This document shows positions 43,235-53,056 of a DNA stretch of 64,000 nt, piece after piece. The stretch comes from Chitinophagaceae bacterium (GTDB taxonomy: Bacteria > Bacteroidota > Bacteroidia > Chitinophagales > Chitinophagaceae). Position 1 is the stretch's first letter; each line of letters starts with the position of its first letter. Below the pieces are notes generated by a model. It had not been told where the DNA came from and made no database searches. It saw only the letters and a list, made by a program, of their open reading frames with translations. Both the position numbers and the translations under genes were made by a program. Where the stretch lies: NCBI GenBank assembly GCA_018335935.1, contig JAGXRG010000057.1:1-64000 (forward strand), written 5' to 3'.

Positions 43235-44143
43235 TTACACAACGAGGGATTGGGCAATCTCAGCACCCAGTTTTGCATTGTTCTTTATCAAAGCAATATT
43301 GGCTGATAAGCTTTCACCAGATGTTTCTTGTGCAATAAATTGTAGAATAAAAGGGGTAACATCTTTTCCTTTTATATTTTTTTCATCTGCTGTTTTTAAT
43401 GCTTGCTGAATATATTTTTCCATTTCATAAGCAGGAACTTCAAACTCTTTTGGAATTGGATTTGCAATTAATGCAGAACCGGTTAACCCCAATTTCCATT
43501 TTACTTCTAACATGTGGGCGATTTCTTGAGGAGTGTTTAACGATAGTGGACTTTTAAACAAACTTTCTCTTGAATAAAAACTAGGGAAAATTTCCTGTCC
43601 ATATGTAACAACAGGTATGCCAAGTGTTTCTAAATATTCTAAAGTTAATCCAATGTCTAATATAGATTTAATGCCTGCAGATACAATAGCCACTGAAGTA
43701 TTACTCATTTCTGTTATATCTGCTGATATATCCATTGTTTTTTCTGCACCTCTATGAACTCCTCCTATTCCACCAGTAACAAAAACTTTAATACCAACCA
43801 TTGAAGCAATTCTCATAGTTGCTGCAACGGTTGTAGCTCCATAAAGTTTTTGACTAATTACATAAGGCATGTCTCTCAGACTTACTTTCCAAACATTTTT
43901 TTCTTTACCAAATGTTTCAATTTGCTCTTCTGATAATCCAATACAGCAAGATCCATTAATGATAGCAATTGTAGCAGGAACAGCAGCAAAATCTTTAACA
44001 ATTTGTTCAACGGCTAATGCTGTTTCAACATTTTTAGGGTATGGCATGCCATGAGAAATAATAGTGCTTTCTAAAGCCACTATAGGCATATTATTATCTA
44101 ATGCCTTTTGTACTTGTGGATGTATTTTGAGAAAAGATTGCAT
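43235..44143 (-). CDS. psuG: Pseudouridine-5'-phosphate glycosidase
   Basis: A 302-residue enzyme that reversibly splits pseudouridine 5'-phosphate into uracil and ribose 5-phosphate. Conserved elements are VALESTIISHGMPYP (E25), NGSCCIGL, K86, VTGGIGGVHRGAEKTMDIS with D142 downstream, and SAGIKSILDIG, whose K159 aligns with the lysine that forms the covalent intermediate in E. coli PsuG. Length is normal. It lies 5 nt downstream of recQ on the same strand, so it may be co-transcribed with it. The matching kinase is encoded at 31239, not adjacent as in many bacteria. Confidence 0.96.
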   Translation of the reverse strand: MQSFLKIHPQVQKALDNNMPIVALESTIISHGMPYPKNVETALAVEQIVKDFAAVPATIAIINGSCCIGLSEEQIETFGKEKNVWKVSLRDMPYVISQKLYGATTVAATMRIASMVGIKVFVTGGIGGVHRGAEKTMDISADITEMSNTSVAIVSAGIKSILDIGLTLEYLETLGIPVVTYGQEIFPSFYSRESLFKSPLSLNTPQEIAHMLEVKWKLGLTGSALIANPIPKEFEVPAYEMEKYIQQALKTADEKNIKGKDVTPFILQFIAQETSGESLSANIALIKNNAKLGAEIAQSLVV

Positions 44144-44148
44144 GTTTT

Positions 44149-46452
44149 TTAATTGCCGTAAACACTTAAAAATTTAATTCGCATAATCTTTAATTGTTCC
44201 CACGTATAATTATTATCACTTAACTCTTTTAATGCAATATCGAGCGAAGAGGTTTCGCAACTTTTAAAGTATTCAATAATTTCTTCTTGGTCATATTCAT
44301 CTAACCAATCATCTATTGCATAATCTAAACCAAGCTTAGTTCCACTAGCTGCAATAGTTTCCATTTCTTCTAATAACTCATTCAAAGAAAATCCTTTATT
44401 TTTTGCAATGGTTTCAAGTGGAATTTTCTTATCAATATTTTGAATGATATAAATTTTATTGCTGCTTTTATTTGCCACCGATTTCATTACAAAATCATCT
44501 GGTTTTTCAATATCGTTCTCTTCTACATATGTTGCAATAAGTTCTATGAAAGGTTTTCCATATTTTAATGCTTTGCCCTTACTTACTCCTTGGCATTTTT
44601 CTAGTTCTGCTAAAGAAGTTGGGTACATTGTACTCATGTCTTGTAATGAGTTTTCTAAGAAAATAACAAATGGAGGTAACCCTTTTTTCTTGGCTTCTTT
44701 TTGACGAAGGTCTTTCAGCATTTCAAACAAGCGTTCATCACTTGCTGCAGTAGTAGTTTCTTTTGTTTCACTTTCATAATCATCATCATCGTCTAAATCT
44801 TCAAAAATAGTATTGATAACAATTTTGAAAGAAGTTGGTTTTTTAAGATAAGATTCTCCTTTTTCAGTAAACTTAATTAAACCATACTCTTCTATATCTT
44901 TTCTAATCAAATCTTCTAATAGCATTTGACGAATTAGACTGTTCCAATAATGCATTTCTTGATTATTCTTGCCAATGCCAAACTCAGCAAGCTTTTCATG
45001 ACGGAACATGGTTACTTGAGGGGTTAATCTTCCCATAAGTACGTTAACCATATATTCAGCTGGGAATCTTTCATCTAAAGCTCTAATAACTTTCATTACT
45101 TTAACTACATCTTCCTTAGCCTCAATTTTTTCTTTTGGATTTTTGCAATTATCGCAGTTGCCACAATTTTTCTCGCCCCATTCTTCTCCAAAATAATGTA
45201 AGAGAATCTTTCTTCTACAAACACTGCTTTCACAATAAGCTACGGTTTCATTAATTAGCTGAGTAGTAACCTCGCGTTCACTTAAAGGCTTATCTCTCAT
45301 TAAATGTTCAAGCTTATGAACATCTTTATGCGAATAGTAAAGCACACAAATTCCTTCTAAGCCATCACGACCAGCTCTACCAGTTTCTTGATAATAATTT
45401 TCAATAGATTTAGGAATATTATAGTGAATTACAAAACGAATATCGGGTTTGTCAATACCCATTCCAAAAGCAATAGTAGCAACAATTACCTGAACATCTT
45501 CGTTTAGAAATTTATCTTGGCGATCTGCTCTTAATTTTTGATCTAATCCTGCATGATACGCAACTGCTTTAATATTATTAGCCACTAAAATTTCAGCCAA
45601 CTCTTCTGTAGTTCTTCGATTTAAAGTGTAAATAATTCCACTTTTACCTTTATGAGAAGTGATGAATTTTACAATATGTTTAATAGTTTGATCTTTTTTA
45701 ATCTTCGGTTGAATTTCATAAAAAAGATTACCCCGATTGAATGAAGAAATGAAAATATTAGGTTTACGCAATCCTAAATTTCTTACAATATCACTTTGAA
45801 CTTTAGGTGTTGCTGTTGCAGTTAGTGCAATTACTGGAATGGTTGGACTAATCATGTCCATCATTTCTCTTAATCGTCTATATTCTGGTCTAAAATCATG
45901 ACCCCACTCACTTATACAGTGAGCTTCATCAACAGCAAAAAACGAAATATTTAAATCAGCAAAAAAATCAATATTCTCTTGTTTAGTTAAAGTTTCGGGT
46001 GCCACATATAGCAATTTAGTTTTACCAGTGGTTAAATCATCCTTAACTAATTTAATTTGTGTTTTATTGAGAGATGAGTTCAGAAAATGTGCTACATCAT
46101 CTTTTTCACTATAGCCTCTTACCAAATCAACTTGATTTTTCATTAGTGCAATTAGTGGAGAAACAATAATTGCAACACCAGGGGTAATCATTGCTGGAAG
46201 CTGATAACATAAGCTTTTACCACCACCTGTTGGCATAATTACAAAAGTATCATGACCACTTAGCAAGCTTTTAATAGATTCTTCTTGTTTGCCTTTAAAC
46301 TCTTTAAAACCAAAATATTTTTGCAACCCCTTATGAATATCCATAACAGGATGCAAAGGCTGAACATTTTCGAGAGCTGCTGCAGTTAGCTTTGGACTAG
46401 TTCTTTTTTTTGTTGGCTTTTTTACTACTACTTTTTTTGATGATGATATCAT
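44149..46452 (-). CDS. recQ: ATP-dependent DNA helicase RecQ
   Basis: A 767-residue 3'-5' DNA helicase used in recombination and replication-fork repair. Walker A is PTGGGKS (K79), motif II is [14 protein letters not shown] (about 175), motif VI is [10 protein letters not shown]. The RQC zinc site is C-x5-C followed by CGNCDNC (about 405-435). An HRDC domain lies at about 575-655, with a further C-terminal helical domain (about 670-767). The N-terminus has a basic extension of about 35 residues ([14 protein letters not shown]). It is divergent from kdsD. Confidence 0.96.
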   Translation of the reverse strand: MISSSKKVVVKKPTKKRTSPKLTAAALENVQPLHPVMDIHKGLQKYFGFKEFKGKQEESIKSLLSGHDTFVIMPTGGGKSLCYQLPAMITPGVAIIVSPLIALMKNQVDLVRGYSEKDDVAHFLNSSLNKTQIKLVKDDLTTGKTKLLYVAPETLTKQENIDFFADLNISFFAVDEAHCISEWGHDFRPEYRRLREMMDMISPTIPVIALTATATPKVQSDIVRNLGLRKPNIFISSFNRGNLFYEIQPKIKKDQTIKHIVKFITSHKGKSGIIYTLNRRTTEELAEILVANNIKAVAYHAGLDQKLRADRQDKFLNEDVQVIVATIAFGMGIDKPDIRFVIHYNIPKSIENYYQETGRAGRDGLEGICVLYYSHKDVHKLEHLMRDKPLSEREVTTQLINETVAYCESSVCRRKILLHYFGEEWGEKNCGNCDNCKNPKEKIEAKEDVVKVMKVIRALDERFPAEYMVNVLMGRLTPQVTMFRHEKLAEFGIGKNNQEMHYWNSLIRQMLLEDLIRKDIEEYGLIKFTEKGESYLKKPTSFKIVINTIFEDLDDDDDYESETKETTTAASDERLFEMLKDLRQKEAKKKGLPPFVIFLENSLQDMSTMYPTSLAELEKCQGVSKGKALKYGKPFIELIATYVEENDIEKPDDFVMKSVANKSSNKIYIIQNIDKKIPLETIAKNKGFSLNELLEEMETIAASGTKLGLDYAIDDWLDEYDQEEIIEYFKSCETSSLDIALKELSDNNYTWEQLKIMRIKFLSVYGN

Positions 46453-46643
46453 TTTTTAATTCAAACTATTTTGCTACATAATCGTTTCAAAAAATCAAGT
46501 TACCTTTTTTTTGGTAATTGCAGATAAAAAATTATCTATACTATGATTTTAAGTAGTGCTAAATATAACACTATATTTTTAAGGGCGTCGAAGATAAGTT
46601 AAACTTCTAAGCACTTTTGTCAATTGTAATATTTTTAACAGGA

Positions 46644-46676
46644 TTTGCTGTTTAAGGCATTGCATTGCTAAATTTG
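46644..46676 (+). promoter_or_regulatory. Predicted promoter for kdsD (-33 TTTG, -7 TAAATTTG)
   Basis: TTTG at 46644-46647, 21 nt, then TAAATTTG at 46669-46676. The ATG follows only 8 nt after the -7 box, so the transcript would have almost no leader. The remaining 190 nt of the recQ-kdsD gap shows no other clear signal. Confidence 0.6.
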
Positions 46677-46684
46677 CAATATTC

Positions 46685-47647
46685 ATGCAAAATAAAATTA
46701 TTCATTCAGCAAAGAAAACGATTGAATTAGAAGCACAATCAATTCAAGAATTAAGTAACTTAATTGACGATCAATTTGTTCGTGCTGTTGAAACCATACA
46801 TCAAAGTAAGGGTAGATTAATAATTAGCGGAATAGGCAAAAGTGCTATTGTAGGTCAAAAAATAGTTTCAACATTTAATTCTACAGGTACACCTGCATTA
46901 TTTATGCATGCTGCTGATGCCATTCATGGAGATTTGGGAATGGTTCAAAAAGATGATGTGGTTTTAATTATTAGCAAAAGTGGTGAAAGCCCTGAAATTA
47001 AACTATTAATTCCGCTCATTAAAAATTTTGGAAATATAACAATTGCCATTACAGGCAATTTATCTGGTTACCTAGCGAATCATGTTGATATGATTTTGAA
47101 TACAACTGTTAGCCAAGAAGCTTGTCCAAATAATTTAGCACCAACTACCAGTACCACTGCACAAATGGTTATGGGCGATGCACTTGCAGTTGCATTGATG
47201 GAACTTAATGGGTTTAAACCATCTGATTTTGCAAAATATCATCCTGGAGGAAACTTAGGTAAGCGATTGTATTTAAGAGTAGAAGATTTGTATAACAAAT
47301 CTTATGTTCCTAAAGTATTAGAAAATGCAACTCTAAAAGAAATTGTAATTGAAATTACCAAAAGCAAATTAGGAGCAACAGCAGTTGTTGATGAAAATAA
47401 TCATATTAAGGGAATTATTACTGATGGAGATTTAAGAAGAATGTTAGAAAAGAATTTATTGAATAATAGTGTTATTGCAAAAGACATTTGCTCAGTTAAT
47501 CCAAAACAAATTGAAGCTACAAGCCTTGCTGTAAAAGCATTAGAGCAAATGAGAAATTTTGATATTAGTCAACTTTTAGTAGTTAATGACAATAAATATT
47601 TAGGAATTGTACAACTACACGATTTAATTAGGGAAGGAATTGTATAA
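46685..47647 (+). CDS. kdsD: D-arabinose 5-phosphate isomerase (KpsF/GutQ family)
   Basis: A 320-residue enzyme converting ribulose 5-phosphate to arabinose 5-phosphate, the first committed step of Kdo synthesis. An N-terminal SIS sugar-isomerase domain (about 35-185; SGIGKSAIVGQKIVSTFNST, MHAADAIHGDLGM, ISKSGESPEI) is followed by two CBS domains (about 205-320; GIITDGDLRRMLEK and LGIVQLHDLIREG). Length is normal. The promoter is directly adjacent to the start. It converges on the LUD-domain gene with a 1-nt gap. It works with KdsB at 33184. Confidence 0.96.
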   Translation: MQNKIIHSAKKTIELEAQSIQELSNLIDDQFVRAVETIHQSKGRLIISGIGKSAIVGQKIVSTFNSTGTPALFMHAADAIHGDLGMVQKDDVVLIISKSGESPEIKLLIPLIKNFGNITIAITGNLSGYLANHVDMILNTTVSQEACPNNLAPTTSTTAQMVMGDALAVALMELNGFKPSDFAKYHPGGNLGKRLYLRVEDLYNKSYVPKVLENATLKEIVIEITKSKLGATAVVDENNHIKGIITDGDLRRMLEKNLLNNSVIAKDICSVNPKQIEATSLAVKALEQMRNFDISQLLVVNDNKYLGIVQLHDLIREGIV

Positions 47648-47648
47648 A

Positions 47649-48278
47649 CTATTGATCTAATAAAAAGCAATAGACTTCTTTAGGGCCATGAACGCCCACA
47701 ACCAAAGTTTTTTCAATATCAGCAGTTCTACTAGGGCCAGTTGCAAGGGTAATAATTGATGGTAAATTATTTTCGTACTTAGTTTTTACTAGTAGCAAAC
47801 TGCCAGAAATATCATATACCAATTGATTAGTAAATGCAATGCAAATATGAATGGGTGCATACACACTTGCTGCTCTTCCACTTTCATTATTACTTAATAA
47901 AACTATACTGCCAGTTCTTGCAATTAAATTTTCACAGCTAGTAATAGAAGCATTACAATCACTCAGTTCTATGGAATCATTAAAACTATTGAACCCTGCA
48001 TTGATTAATAATTCTCTTATTGATTTTTCTTTACAATAAATATCTTTCCATCCTCTAGAAGTTAATAGAGTATTCAATTGCTCTACTAATTCACTAATAT
48101 TTTCACAAAAAGAAAATCGGCCTTGCAACTTGCTAAAATTTTCTGCAAATTCAACTTCTAATTCACTTTTTGAAGGCTGAAAAATTGGAGTTGTAGTAAT
48201 TCTATCTTCAAAAGGAACAGGCACTGGTTTATGAAGTGCCTGCCTAATTTTACTTAATATATTTTCTCTTGCTTGCAA
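47649..48278 (-). CDS. LUD-domain (LutC/YkgG-like) protein
   Basis: A 209-residue protein of the LUD superfamily, related to LutC of the lactate-utilisation complex. Recognisable parts are SKIRQALHKP at the N-terminus, ENLIARTGSIVLLSNNESGRAASVYAPIHIC and the C-terminal ITLATGPSRTADIEKTLVVG, where GPSRTADIE is the family signature. The start is a TTG that follows the ftsH TAA without a gap, so translation is probably coupled to ftsH. LutA and LutB partners are absent here, so a role in lactate oxidation is uncertain. Confidence 0.87.
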   Translation of the reverse strand: MQARENILSKIRQALHKPVPVPFEDRITTTPIFQPSKSELEVEFAENFSKLQGRFSFCENISELVEQLNTLLTSRGWKDIYCKEKSIRELLINAGFNSFNDSIELSDCNASITSCENLIARTGSIVLLSNNESGRAASVYAPIHICIAFTNQLVYDISGSLLLVKTKYENNLPSIITLATGPSRTADIEKTLVVGVHGPKEVYCFLLDQ

Positions 48279-50414
48279 TTAATCTTCTTTAGTTTCTGAA
48301 TCAACTATTGTTTCTGCTGAATCAGATATTGCAGGAATAATGTTTTCTTTAGGAACATCGGTAATTTCTGTTTCAACTTCTAAAATCTTTTTTTCTTCAA
48401 AAGGTCTTTCTCCTATTAACTCTACAACATCAGATTTATGTAAAACTTCTTTTTCTAATAATGCTTTAGCAATAATTTCAACTTCGTTTTTCTTTTCTCT
48501 TAAAAGCTTTTTAGTTGTTTCATATGCTTCTTCAATAATTTTCCTAACTTCCTCATCAATAATTTTTCCAGTCTCTTCACTAAATGGTTTTGTAAACGTA
48601 CTTTCTTGAGAAGGATCGTAGAAACTAACATTTCCTAATTTAGCATTCATGCCATACACAGTTACCATGCTATAAGCAATCTTGGTAATTTGTTGCAAAT
48701 CGTTACTAGCACCTGTTGATATTTTTCCAAAAATAATTTCCTCAGCTGCTCGTCCTCCTAAAGTCATACAAATTTGATCCATCAACTGTTGAATATCGTA
48801 CAAGTATTGTTCTTTTGGAGTGTATTGAGCATAGCCTAAAGCTGCTGTACCTCTTGGTACTATAGTTACTTTTAATAATGGATTAGCATGTTCTAAGAAC
48901 CATCCACAAACTGCATGTCCTGCTTCGTGATAAGCAATAATTTCTTTTTCGTGAGGTGCTATGATTTTGTTTTTCTTTTCTAACCCACCAATTACTCTAT
49001 CAATAGCATCTTGAAAATCCTTCATATCAACACCAGTCTTATTATTACGAGCTGCAATTAAAGCAGCTTCGTTACAAACGTTTGCAATATCTGCACCAGC
49101 AAAACCTGGAGTTTGTTCTGCTAACTTATGAATATCTAAATTTTCAGAAACTTTTATTGGCCCTAAATGCACTTTAAAGATAGCTTCTCTTCCTTTTACA
49201 TCTGGTCTATCAATACTAATTTGACGATCGAATCTTCCTGGTCGTAACAAAGCAGAATCTAAAACATCTGGTCGGTTAGTTGCTGCCAAAATAATTATTC
49301 CACTATCGCCACCAAAACCATCCATTTCAACTAATAATTGGTTTAAAGTATTTTCTCTTTCATCGTTACTCATCACAGCATTTTTACCTCTAGCTCTACC
49401 TATAGCATCAATCTCATCAATAAAAATAATACATGGTGCTTTTTCACGTGCTTGTTTAAATAAATCACGAACTCTGCTTGCACCAACACCAACAAACATT
49501 TCAACAAAATCGCTACCACTTAAACTAAAGAATGGCACTTGTGCTTCGCCAGCCATTGCTTTGGCCAATAAGGTTTTACCAGTTCCTGGAGGACCTATTA
49601 ACAATGCACCTTTAGGTATTTTACCACCAAGTGCAGTATATTTTTGAGGTGTTTTTAAAAAGTCAACAATTTCCATAACCTCAACCTTAGCTTCATCTAA
49701 ACCTGCTACATCAGAGAATGTAATGTTTACTTTAGTTCCCTTATCGAATAAAGTTGCTTTTGATTTTCCAATATTGAAAATACCACCTGCTCCACCACCT
49801 GATGCTCCTCCTCCCATTTTTCTCATCAATAAAATCATGGCACCAACCATAATGATTATTGAAATTAATGATGTGCTGAAAGGGCCAAAAAATTCTGGGT
49901 CAGTAACAACTATTATTCTTGGAGTAGATAAATTATTTTCTTTACAAAAAGTTTCTAATTGTTCTTTATAAACTTTTGCATCGCCAATTTCGTATTGAAA
50001 TAATGCTACATCTTTAACTTTATCGGGTACATATTTTGTTTTAAACCTCTTTTCATAATAAGGTTTTGTTATACTATCTTTTTTAATAAAAATACGAACT
50101 ACATCTTTAACTTTTACTACTTCAATTTTATCAATATCGCCTTGCAAAAGCATGTTTTGCTTTACTTCTTGTTCACTGAGTTTAGCTAATTCTGGTTTTA
50201 GCCCACCACCTAAAAATGTAGAGCCTAATAAGGCAGCCAATATGATTACATATACCCAATAAATATTGAATTTAGGGCCTTTGCGTTTAGGTTTATCCTC
50301 GAACATTTTATCCTGAAGTGGTTTTTTTCGTTTTAATTTATCTTGTTCAGCAGTTTTATTTGAAGCCTCTTGTTCTTGCTGATGATTTTTTTCTTGATCT
50401 TTTTCGTCGGTCAT
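48279..50414 (-). CDS. ftsH: ATP-dependent zinc metalloprotease FtsH
   Basis: A 711-residue membrane AAA+ protease that degrades misfolded membrane and regulatory proteins. The order is: a charged cytoplasmic start (about 1-48), a first membrane segment (about 50-68), a periplasmic domain, a second segment (about 178-197), an AAA domain with Walker A GPPGTGKT (about 275) and Walker [16 protein letters not shown], the SRH region, then the zinc site HEAGH (about 500) with its metalloprotease helix. The Lys/Gln-rich N-terminal extension is longer than in E. coli FtsH. It is 22 nt after rsfS. Confidence 0.97.
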   Translation of the reverse strand: MTDEKDQEKNHQQEQEASNKTAEQDKLKRKKPLQDKMFEDKPKRKGPKFNIYWVYVIILAALLGSTFLGGGLKPELAKLSEQEVKQNMLLQGDIDKIEVVKVKDVVRIFIKKDSITKPYYEKRFKTKYVPDKVKDVALFQYEIGDAKVYKEQLETFCKENNLSTPRIIVVTDPEFFGPFSTSLISIIIMVGAMILLMRKMGGGASGGGAGGIFNIGKSKATLFDKGTKVNITFSDVAGLDEAKVEVMEIVDFLKTPQKYTALGGKIPKGALLIGPPGTGKTLLAKAMAGEAQVPFFSLSGSDFVEMFVGVGASRVRDLFKQAREKAPCIIFIDEIDAIGRARGKNAVMSNDERENTLNQLLVEMDGFGGDSGIIILAATNRPDVLDSALLRPGRFDRQISIDRPDVKGREAIFKVHLGPIKVSENLDIHKLAEQTPGFAGADIANVCNEAALIAARNNKTGVDMKDFQDAIDRVIGGLEKKNKIIAPHEKEIIAYHEAGHAVCGWFLEHANPLLKVTIVPRGTAALGYAQYTPKEQYLYDIQQLMDQICMTLGGRAAEEIIFGKISTGASNDLQQITKIAYSMVTVYGMNAKLGNVSFYDPSQESTFTKPFSEETGKIIDEEVRKIIEEAYETTKKLLREKKNEVEIIAKALLEKEVLHKSDVVELIGERPFEEKKILEVETEITDVPKENIIPAISDSAETIVDSETKED

Positions 50415-50436
50415 AATTTTTTGCTCTTAATATTTT

Positions 50437-50838
50437 TTATAAGTTGTGATGTGTTGCAACTGCATCGCTCCACATATCTTCTAATTTATAAAACTGCCTT
50501 GTTGTGTTGTGCATTAGATGTATAACTACATTTACATAATCTAACAAAATCCATTGTCCACCTTGTTGTCCTTCTTTTTTGAAAACTCTTTCGTTACAAA
50601 TTTCTACTAATTGATGTTCTATATGATCTGCAATGGCTTTTAATTGAATATGATTATTAGCAGAACAAACAATAAAGAAATCGGAAACAGACTCTGGTAT
50701 TCTTCTTAAATCTAAACTTATAATATCCTCACCTTTTTTATCTTGAATAGATTGTATAATTGTTTTAAATAACTTAGAATTTTTTGTGAGTTTTTTTGTT
50801 GAAGTTTTATTGCTATTAAGTAAATTCAATGTTTCCAA
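50437..50838 (-). CDS. rsfS: Ribosomal silencing factor RsfS
   Basis: A 133-residue RsfS/Iojap protein that binds ribosomal protein uL14 and blocks subunit joining in nutrient-poor conditions. Signatures are GEDIISLDLRRIPESVSDFF, CSANNHIQLKAIADHIE, and GQQGGQWILLDYVNVVIHLM, ending with RQFYKLEDMWSDA. No ATG is available and TTG 50838 gives the expected length. It heads the rsfS-ftsH-LUD set. A TACTTTTG box on the minus strand at 50927-50934 could be its promoter. Confidence 0.94.
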   Translation of the reverse strand: METLNLLNSNKTSTKKLTKNSKLFKTIIQSIQDKKGEDIISLDLRRIPESVSDFFIVCSANNHIQLKAIADHIEHQLVEICNERVFKKEGQQGGQWILLDYVNVVIHLMHNTTRQFYKLEDMWSDAVATHHNL

Positions 50839-50926
50839 TAATGTAATAGTTTTATTATGTAATAAGATATTTGGTATCCTTTTTAAAAATGAATATTTAA
50901 TTCAATCTTGTTCTATTTATTTTCGC

Positions 50927-50934
50927 CAAAAGTA
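50927..50934 (-). promoter_or_regulatory. Predicted -7 box for the rsfS-ftsH set
   Basis: The minus strand reads TACTTTTG, an exact TAnnTTTG match, about 90 nt upstream of rsfS. It lies 6 nt before the divergent birA start, so the two promoters may overlap. Confidence 0.35.
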
Positions 50935-50939
50935 GCATT

Positions 50940-51698
50940 TTGTTTTCAACACATCAACCTTTCGTAAAAATTGGAATACCATTTATCCATTTATCTGAAA
51001 TAGACAGTACCAATAACTATGCCTTAGACTTAATAAAAAAGCAAAAAGCTGTTTCTGGTACTGTGGTTTTTGCTGAAAAACAAACAAAAGGAAAGGGTCA
51101 AAGGGGTAAACAATGGCATAGTAAAGCTTATGAAAACATTATTTTAAGCATAATTCTTGATGTTTCTAAAATTCTAATTCAAAAACAATTTATACTCAAT
51201 GCTTTTGCAGCTGTTGCCTGTTATGATTTTTTTAAGAAATATGCTGGCAATTCAACTGCCATTAAATGGCCAAATGATTTGTATTTTAACGACAAGAAGG
51301 CAGGTGGAGTTTTAATTGAAACTATCAATCATCAAAACAAGAGATATGCAATTATTGGTATAGGTATAAATGTAAATCAAAAAATATTTGACTCATCCAT
51401 TCCAAATCCAACATCTCTTTCAATTATTACTGAAAATGAGTTTATAATTCCCGAACTAAGCAAAGAGCTTTTAATTCATTTAAATCATTGGCTTCCGAGC
51501 TTGTTTGAGAACGAAAAACATATTTTACATGCTTACAACCAATATTTATATAAAAAAAATCAACCTATTGTTTTAAAAAAAGGAAGTATTAGGTTCAACT
51601 GTATTGTAGAAGCTGTAAATGATTATGGAGAATTAATAATTAGCAATGCCTTACAAACATCTGTGCAACACGGAGAAGTAGAATGGATTATTCCTTAA
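50940..51698 (+). CDS. birA: Biotin-[acetyl-CoA carboxylase] ligase (no DNA-binding domain)
   Basis: A 252-residue class I biotin protein ligase that attaches biotin to carboxyl carrier protein. Motifs are LSEIDSTNNYALDL, KGKGQRGKQWHS (biotinyl-AMP loop, a variant of GRGRRG), AIKWPNDLYFNDKKAGGVLIE, and IGIGINVNQ. It lacks the N-terminal helix-turn-helix of E. coli BirA, so it should not be a repressor. The frame has no ATG near the start and TTG 50940 gives the expected N-terminus. A near-consensus TATTTTCG lies at 50918-50925. Confidence 0.94.
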   Translation: MFSTHQPFVKIGIPFIHLSEIDSTNNYALDLIKKQKAVSGTVVFAEKQTKGKGQRGKQWHSKAYENIILSIILDVSKILIQKQFILNAFAAVACYDFFKKYAGNSTAIKWPNDLYFNDKKAGGVLIETINHQNKRYAIIGIGINVNQKIFDSSIPNPTSLSIITENEFIIPELSKELLIHLNHWLPSLFENEKHILHAYNQYLYKKNQPIVLKKGSIRFNCIVEAVNDYGELIISNALQTSVQHGEVEWIIP

Positions 51699-51786
51699 TA
51701 CACTTATCATGGCTTTTTGCCAATTATATAATCGGCAACCGAATCAAAAGTTTTTAAATTACTTTTGAGTTTATTCAAATGCTTTC

Positions 51787-53055
51787 ATGACTTTAAAAAA
51801 TTCTTTTGCACTAGCTTTTTCAACAGTTAAAAGTAATAAACTTAGAACAGGCATTACTGTTGCTATTATTGCTTTTGGCATCATGGCATTAATAGGTATT
51901 ATTACTGCCATAGAAGCAATGAACCAAAGTATTACAGAAAGCTTTTCTTCAATGGGTGCAAACGCATTTACCATAAAGTTTAAAGAAAGCAGGGTAAGGT
52001 TTGGAGGAAATAATGATGATGCAACTGTTTCTAAAAGAGGTTTAATACAAAAAAAATCGAACCTAAATAAACCAATTAAAAAAGACGATGCCGAGTTTTT
52101 TAAACAAAACTTCAAATTTCCTGCTAAAGTGAGTATTTATTTAAGAGGTGCAAGAAGTATTGAATGTATTTATGAAAATAAAAAAACTAATCCTGTTTGT
52201 GCTGTTTGGGGAGGAGATGAAAATTATTTAGAGGTTAATGGCTATAAAATTGTCAATGGTAGAAACTTAAATAATATAGATATTGAAAGTGGAAGAAATG
52301 TATGTATTATAGGTAGCAATATTGCTGCAAAACTTTTTCCTGATAACGCCGATCAATGTATTGACCAAGTTATTCGTGTAAGTGGCATGCCTTATAGAGT
52401 TATTGGGCTATTAAAGAGTAAAGGAAGCAGTATGGGAAGAGTGGATGATATTATTTTTACCTCTTACAATAATGCCAGAAAGTTTAATGATGCTGCATCT
52501 TCATTTCTTATTGGTGTAATGGTAACAAATGTTATAGATTTAAATATTGCAACAGGTGAAGCTTCTAGTGTTTTCAGAGCTGTAAGAAAACTTCAGCCTA
52601 AGGATGCAGAAAATTTTGTGATTGAAAAAAGCGACAAGTTTGCTGAAATGTTTATTGGTTTTTTATCGGGCATTTCTGGTGCAGCTGCAGTTATAGGATT
52701 AATTACTTTACTTGGTGCAGCAATTGGATTAATGAATATTATGCTTGTAGCCGTTAATGAAAGAACAAGAGAAGTGGGTTTAATAAAAGCACTTGGTGGA
52801 ACAAAAAAAGATATTAAACAACAGTTTTTATTCGAAAGTATGATCATTAGTGTAATGGGTGCAGTTGTAGGTATTTTTTTAGGTATACTTATTGGTAATA
52901 CTGCAGCTCTATTATTAAAAACCGGTGTTGTAATTCCTTGGCTTTGGGTAATTGGAGGAATTGTTATTTGCTCTGCTGTGGGTTTATTGGCTGGAGTTTA
53001 TCCTGCAAGTAAAGCTGCTAAACTCAATCCTATTGTTGCATTAAGACATGAATAA
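51787..53055 (+). CDS. MacB/FtsX-type ABC transporter permease
   Basis: A 422-residue permease. One N-terminal membrane segment (about 22-45) is followed by a large periplasmic MacB_PCD domain (about 50-270). The FtsX core carries three segments (about 290-315, 345-370 and 385-410), with VNERTREVGLIKALGGTKKDI between them, the signature of this family. These proteins export lipoproteins, peptides or drugs or act as mechanotransmitters. No ATPase gene is adjacent, so the partner must be encoded elsewhere. It converges on dnaX with a 1-nt gap. Confidence 0.9.
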   Translation: MTLKNSFALAFSTVKSNKLRTGITVAIIAFGIMALIGIITAIEAMNQSITESFSSMGANAFTIKFKESRVRFGGNNDDATVSKRGLIQKKSNLNKPIKKDDAEFFKQNFKFPAKVSIYLRGARSIECIYENKKTNPVCAVWGGDENYLEVNGYKIVNGRNLNNIDIESGRNVCIIGSNIAAKLFPDNADQCIDQVIRVSGMPYRVIGLLKSKGSSMGRVDDIIFTSYNNARKFNDAASSFLIGVMVTNVIDLNIATGEASSVFRAVRKLQPKDAENFVIEKSDKFAEMFIGFLSGISGAAAVIGLITLLGAAIGLMNIMLVAVNERTREVGLIKALGGTKKDIKQQFLFESMIISVMGAVVGIFLGILIGNTAALLLKTGVVIPWLWVIGGIVICSAVGLLAGVYPASKAAKLNPIVALRHE

Positions 53056-53056
53056 A

